Shown here piece after piece: positions 24,706 to 27,706 of a stretch of DNA of 27,706 nucleotides. The position numbers were made by a program, and so were the translations under genes. This DNA is from Deinococcus phoenicis (GTDB lineage Bacteria > Deinococcota > Deinococci > Deinococcales > Deinococcaceae): assembly GCF_000599865.1 (NCBI RefSeq), contig NZ_JHAC01000020.1, forward strand, positions 1 through 27,706, written 5' to 3'. Every line of letters starts with the position of its first letter. Within the stretch, counting starts at the first letter, position 1. A model generated the notes under the pieces. That model did not search any database. It was not told the origin of the DNA and saw only the letters and a list, made by a program, of their open reading frames with translations.

Positions 24706-25106
24706 TTAGTGGAGTGATTCAGAGGAAGGTTGGGCGTTTTCTGAGGGTAATGTGACTGGGAGATAACGTTCACAGAAGCGCTTGATGTTGTCGAGAATGT
24801 AGTCGGCCAACCTCGTCCACACGAACGGGGGCGGTGTTTCGTTGGTACGGGCAATGAACGCTTCAATGGCCTGTTCCAACTCATCCTTCGACTTGAAATT
24901 CCCACGCTTCAGTTGCCTCCGGCTCAGCAGCGCGAACCACGACTCCACCAGGTTCAGCCACGACCCACCGGTCGGCGTGAAATGGAAGTGGAAGCGCGGG
25001 TGGGCAAGAACCCAGTCCTGAACGACCGTGGTCTTGTGGGTGACGGAGTTGTCGAGAATGACGTGTATCTCAAGTTCCTGCGGAACTTGAGTGTTGACGA
25101 CGTCTC
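24706..25106 (-). pseudogene. Second IS630-type transposase, C-terminal fragment
   Basis: Minus-strand frame reading ELEIHVILDNSVTHKT, VLAHPRFHFHFTPTGGSWLN, LVESWFALLSRRQLKRG and IEAFIARTNETPPPFVW, then a stop at 24706-24708. This is the second catalytic Asp (LDNSVTHKT) and the catalytic Glu (NLVESWF) of an IS630-type transposase, clearly different from the neighbouring copy. The N-terminal half is missing, cut by the IS5-type end at about 25108. The present stop is made by the TA target site and end of the neighbouring IS630 element, so the original C-terminus or element end was also disturbed. Confidence 0.8.
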
Positions 25107-25107
25107 A

Positions 25108-25691
25108 GAGCGTGTTTCAAAAGGGTGTCAGCAGGGGTCAAGACGGCGAAGCATGAGGCGGATATTGGCGAGATAGCACCAGGCTTCGGTGGTTTGAGGA
25201 CGTCTCTCGAAATCCCTGGACCGCCGACGAGAACGGGTCAACCAGGCCAAGGAACGCTCTACGACCCAGCGTCTGGGCAAGACCTGAAAACCGCGTGCGC
25301 CCGGTTCCGGGCGCACGCCCTCGATCTTCCACCCGCACAGGGCCCTGACCCAGCCTCCCAAGCCTGCTTGATACCCACGGTCCACCCACACCAGTTCGAT
25401 GTGGGGAAAGCGATGTCTTGCCGCGTTCAGTACAAACTATCCGCCGTTGTGATCTTGGACGTTCGCGCAGGTAACGAGGACGAACAGCAGCAGGCCCAAG
25501 GTATCTACCGAGACGTGCCGTTTGCGCCCGATCAGTCGCTTGGCGGCATCTCTCCCACGTGATCCGGCGTGTGGAGAGCACCGGACCGACTGTGTATCCA
25601 AGAGGGCCGGCACTGGGTTCGGCGCTGCGCCCACAGGCGCAGCGCATCTTCTGCACCAGGACACGGTTGATCGCGGCCCATGTCCCCTCCT
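25108..25691 (-). mobile_element. IS5-family element, truncated
   Basis: Starts with GAGCGTGTTTCAAAAGGG (25108-25125), the typical outer end of many IS5-family elements. The expected matching end is missing because the IS1-type element begins at about 25692. The minus-strand transposase lacks its N-terminal part. Confidence 0.7.
25128..25690 (-). pseudogene. IS5-family transposase fragment
   Basis: Minus-strand pieces: INRVLVQKMRCACGRSAEPS (about 25675-25610), then after a shift LLDTQSVRCSPHAGSRGRDA and IGRKRHVSVDTLGLLLFVLV with the first catalytic Asp. These run to DHNGG, an in-frame TAG (25434-25436), and on in the same frame to FPHIELVWVDRGYQAGLGG, GFQVLPRRWVVERSLAWL and RLDPC. The motif WVDRGYQ carries the second Asp and RRWVVERSLAWL the Glu and Arg of the IS5 Y-(2)R-(3)E-(6)K-like region. 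N-terminal truncation, one frameshift and one nonsense codon make it inactive. Confidence 0.8.
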
Positions 25692-26455
25692 GGTGGTGGG
25701 TTTCGCGGCATGAGGGGCGTTCAATGAAGCATGAACGGTCCTGATGGCCCAGCGTGCGGTGGTGTCTCCACCGTCAAAAACGGTCATGCCCACACCGGAA
25801 GGCAGCGTTACCTGTGCCGGGTCTGCGGTCACCAGTTCACCCTCCATCCTCCACAACACCGGATTTCAGCGGAAACCGAGGCGTTGGTGGACCGGTTATT
25901 GACTGAACGCATCTCCCACCGAGGCATTTGTCGGGTCACGGGGGTGAGTCGCTCCTGGTTCCGTCTGCACCTGATGAAGCTGGGGAAGAGCGTCCATCAC
26001 AGCTTCCAACAAACTGACGAACCAGCAAAAAAAGCGTGAGCACTCCAGCATCAGCGCCGCTGGTGCTGGAGTGCGACGAGTTATGCACGTTCGTGGGTCG
26101 CCAGGACCGACGGCTGTGGATTTGGCTGGCGATGGACCATAGACCAGACCACCCGACGAATCGTCGGGTGCTTCATCGGGCAGCGAGACGCACCAAGCGC
26201 CTTTGGACTCTGGCAAAGCCTCCCCACGCCCTACCTGGATGCTGTCTGTCACACCGACGGCTTGCGGGAATACCGGAGTGTGGTCTTCGGGGCTTTGCAC
26301 CGACTCGGAGGAACTCAGCACATCGAACGTTTCAATGCCACCCTCCGCCTGAGATTGGCTCATCTGGTGCGCAAAAGCCTGTCGTTTACCCGCAGTCAGG
26401 TCAACTTCGAAACCCTCGTCTGGCTCTTCCTCCACCGCTATAATGCGTCATTACC
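25692..26455 (+). mobile_element. IS1-family insertion sequence (about 764 bp)
   Basis: The right end reads inward GGTAATGACGCATTATAGCG and the left end GGTGGTGGGTTTCGCGG; both fit the GGTnnTG start of IS1-family ends, and the size is close to the 768 bp of IS1. No target duplication is visible in the flanks, so they have been rearranged. The exact left boundary is inferred. Confidence 0.65.
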
Positions 26456-26459
26456 CTAA
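25731..26459 (+). pseudogene. IS1-family transposase (InsA/InsB'), frameshifted
   Basis: The first frame (25731-26039, 102 aa) is InsA-like: a degenerate zinc-binding stretch (PACGG...YLCRVCGHQF) and the HTH SHRGICRVTGVSRSWF. It ends at TGA shortly after A7 (26027-26033), where codons GCA AAA AAA allow a -1 slip into the second frame, as in IS1. InsB' then shows LVLECDELCTFVGRQDRRLW with the first Asp, followed by a true frameshift near 26150 and RRIVGCFIGQRDAPSAFG. HTDGLREYRSVVFGALHR (second Asp) and HIERFNATLRLRLAHL (Glu) complete the core. The stop codon lies just beyond the inferred element end. A 21-bp near-palindrome (CACCCGACGA-A-TCGTCGGGTG) lies at the true frameshift. Confidence 0.8.
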
Positions 26460-26481
26460 CAGCCACAACCCCCCAAGACAC

Positions 26482-27402
26482 TCAGGCCCACTTGGGATCG
26501 GCGGTAAAGGACACCGTGAGCCAGAGTTGCGTGCCCGCCTCGTCCAGATCACGCTTGATCTCCTCACGAATCCGGTCGAGACCCGCCACGCCCGATACCT
26601 CAAAGTTGGCGGGCGTGATGATGTTGATGTCGATGTAACGCACCCGCCCGGATTTGGCGACGTAACTGCGGTAGTCCTGAAAGCCGTAGCGCTGCCCGAT
26701 CTCGCTGAGCACCGCATGGACCTGGGTATCAAGCTCCACGGGTGCGATCAGAAAGACCTCCCGCAGGGCACGCCGCACGATGCCAAACGGCACCGGGAGC
26801 AGGAGCAGGGCCAGGACCATGACGATCACAGGGTCCACGTAAGGTGCGAGGGACTCTCCTCCCGTGGCGCCAAGCAGGGCAGCGATGGCGAACCCCACGA
26901 AGATCGCGGCGGTCAGGACGCCCTCGATCAGCCACTCACGCGCGTCGATCCTCAGTAATTCCGAGTTCATTCCCCGGCTGGCCCGAAGGACGTACAGGTA
27001 CATGACCAGGCTGGCGATGCAGGCGAGGAGCGTGTAGGCACTCGCCACCCCCACCTCGACGGCTTGGCCTCCACCGCGCAGACCATTGACCTCGTTCACA
27101 AAGGCGACCAGACAGATCAGGCCCATCACCGTCCCGTTGAAGGCGCTGACCAACGGTTCCAAGTGCCAGTAGCCGTACTGGAAACGGCGGCTGCCCCCGC
27201 GTGCCACCAGCTTGGCGACCAGCAGAGCCGCCGAGGTCATCAGTACGTTGACACCCGAGAAGAAGCCGTCGAAGATGATGGACTCGGAACCAACCCAGAC
27301 CCCGACGAACAAGCCCAGGACGGCGAGCGCCACGGTCAGCCAGATGGAGAGCCGGAGCACCTGCTGCTCTCGTCGGGTATCGGAAGAAGAGGACAGGGTC
27401 AT
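26482..27402 (-). CDS. Cation diffusion facilitator family transporter
   Basis: A 306-residue inner-membrane protein with six predicted segments, of the cation diffusion facilitator family (COG3965-like branch), exporting Zn2+, Co2+, Mn2+ or similar ions against protons. Segment two carries IIFDGFFSGVNVLMTSAALL (about 42-61) with Asp45, and segment five ELLRIDAREWLIEGVLTA (about 148-165) with the second Asp. The usual His partners in HxxxD/DxxxD are not in their normal place, so the metal site differs from YiiP-type members. GYWHLEPLVSAFNG follows segment two. The cytoplasmic C-terminal domain (about 225-306) has the expected alpha-beta pattern. AAAAGG lies eight bases before the ATG at 27402. 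The IS1-type element ends 23 bp past its stop. Confidence 0.85.
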   Translation of the reverse strand: MTLSSSSDTRREQQVLRLSIWLTVALAVLGLFVGVWVGSESIIFDGFFSGVNVLMTSAALLVAKLVARGGSRRFQYGYWHLEPLVSAFNGTVMGLICLVAFVNEVNGLRGGGQAVEVGVASAYTLLACIASLVMYLYVLRASRGMNSELLRIDAREWLIEGVLTAAIFVGFAIAALLGATGGESLAPYVDPVIVMVLALLLLPVPFGIVRRALREVFLIAPVELDTQVHAVLSEIGQRYGFQDYRSYVAKSGRVRYIDINIITPANFEVSGVAGLDRIREEIKRDLDEAGTQLWLTVSFTADPKWA

Positions 27403-27706
27403 TCAGCATCCTTTTGACAGGTAGAGGGCCGCGTCACGTCTGACTCCCTGGATTCGGGCCGAAGCGCCTCTTCAGGAGCATAGAGTGCCACATCGGCTTG
27501 GTCCCGTTCTGCTGAGTTCCCAATCAGGGCTTAATGCTGAGGTATTTTCAGGTCGACGGGTAATAACCACATTCGCCCGAGAACACCCGTTAAGGCGTTA
27601 AAACCTCTGCCCGTCAAGCAAGTCCCGGCTCTACACCTCATGTCCCAACGCCGTTTAGGGCCTGGGGCTTGCGGGGCAAAAATAGCGTGCTGAGCGCATA
27701 AAAAGA
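27403..27706. other. Gene-free right edge
   Basis: About 300 bases, less GC-rich than the genes, with no convincing open frame. It contains the ribosome site of the CDF gene and several TTAA-rich stretches (around 27530-27610) that could hold promoters, but none with a consensus core that I would defend. Confidence 0.5.

Larger units (their letters stand above)
23583..24706 (+). mobile_element. IS630-family insertion sequence (1124 bp)
   Basis: Perfect 25-bp terminal inverted repeats (23583-23607 and 24682-24706, starting AGTACAGCTACGGAAG) are flanked by TA on both sides (23581-23582, 24707-24708), the IS630/Tc1 target duplication. The transposase inside is broken, but both ends are intact. 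GC content is visibly lower than in neighbouring genes. Confidence 0.9.

Noticed and set aside
25137..25656. A 172-residue minus-strand frame within the IS5-type fragment
   Set aside because: Only its first 20 or so residues match IS5-type sequence; the rest is a shifted reading of the transposase.
26150..26185. Near-palindrome in the IS1 transposase as a regulatory site
   Set aside because: It lies inside coding sequence at the frameshift, and its codons are explained by the conserved TRRIVG segment.
27530..27610. TTAA-rich stretches resembling promoters or an origin-like region
   Set aside because: No hexamer pair with acceptable spacing and no iterated motif.

Overview
The window is GC-rich, densely coded DNA that most resembles a Deinococcus chromosome or large replicon. 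This is an inference. It rests on the mix of protein families (a DinB/YfiT hydrolase, a HelD-like helicase, paired DedA proteins, an FUSC transporter), on many genes with a -10 hexamer only 6-7 bases before the ATG (the leaderless arrangement common in Deinococcus), and on short palindromic repeats of the SNR type. No rRNA, tRNA or CRISPR array was recognised.

Layout. 1-531: no gene; three tandem near-consensus sigma70-type promoters on the minus strand fire out of the left edge into a structured leader, which points to an rRNA operon or another very strong transcript there. 532-2763 (+): DedA membrane protein, UspA-type stress protein, branched-chain aminotransferase IlvE. 2916-6089 (-): DinB-family protein, HelD-like ATPase, a small hypothetical. 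6171-8213 (+): an FUSC-type transporter carrying an in-frame 125-bp palindromic repeat. 8179-15029 (-): small hypothetical, CaCA exchanger, GT9 glycosyltransferase, a frameshifted AidB-like acyl-CoA dehydrogenase, and a membrane-bound GGDEF-EAL protein. 15210-16915 (+): a 34-residue leader ORF coupled to an FAD-dependent oxidoreductase.

16958-18300 holds decay: a LacI-family pseudogene cut off by a second copy of the palindromic repeat, an exported PepSY protein gene, and a possible serine-hydrolase remnant. 18412-20189 (+) is a two-gene operon of exported polysaccharide deacetylase and DedA-like protein. 20283-20793 (-) contains remnants of a beta-propeller gene and of an FtsX-like permease gene. 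Then come a four-repeat DUF347 membrane protein, an exported ComEA-like helix-hairpin-helix protein, and a divergent NRAMP-family transporter with altered metal-site motifs.

23583-26455 is a layered insertion-sequence island: an IS630-family element with perfect ends, a truncated second IS630-type transposase, a truncated IS5-family element and an IS1-family element. All their transposase genes are broken. A cation diffusion facilitator gene follows (26482-27402, -).

The most notable regulatory signal is a 16-bp direct-repeat box, TATACCG[GT]C[CT]CTATAC, whose TATAC halves are 11 bp apart. It occurs three times, each time in the sense orientation upstream of a gene for an exported or membrane protein (PepSY, ComEA-like, permease remnant), with a half-degenerate fourth before the polysaccharide deacetylase. 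The layout is what an OmpR/PhoB-type response regulator would bind, suggesting a small envelope regulon.
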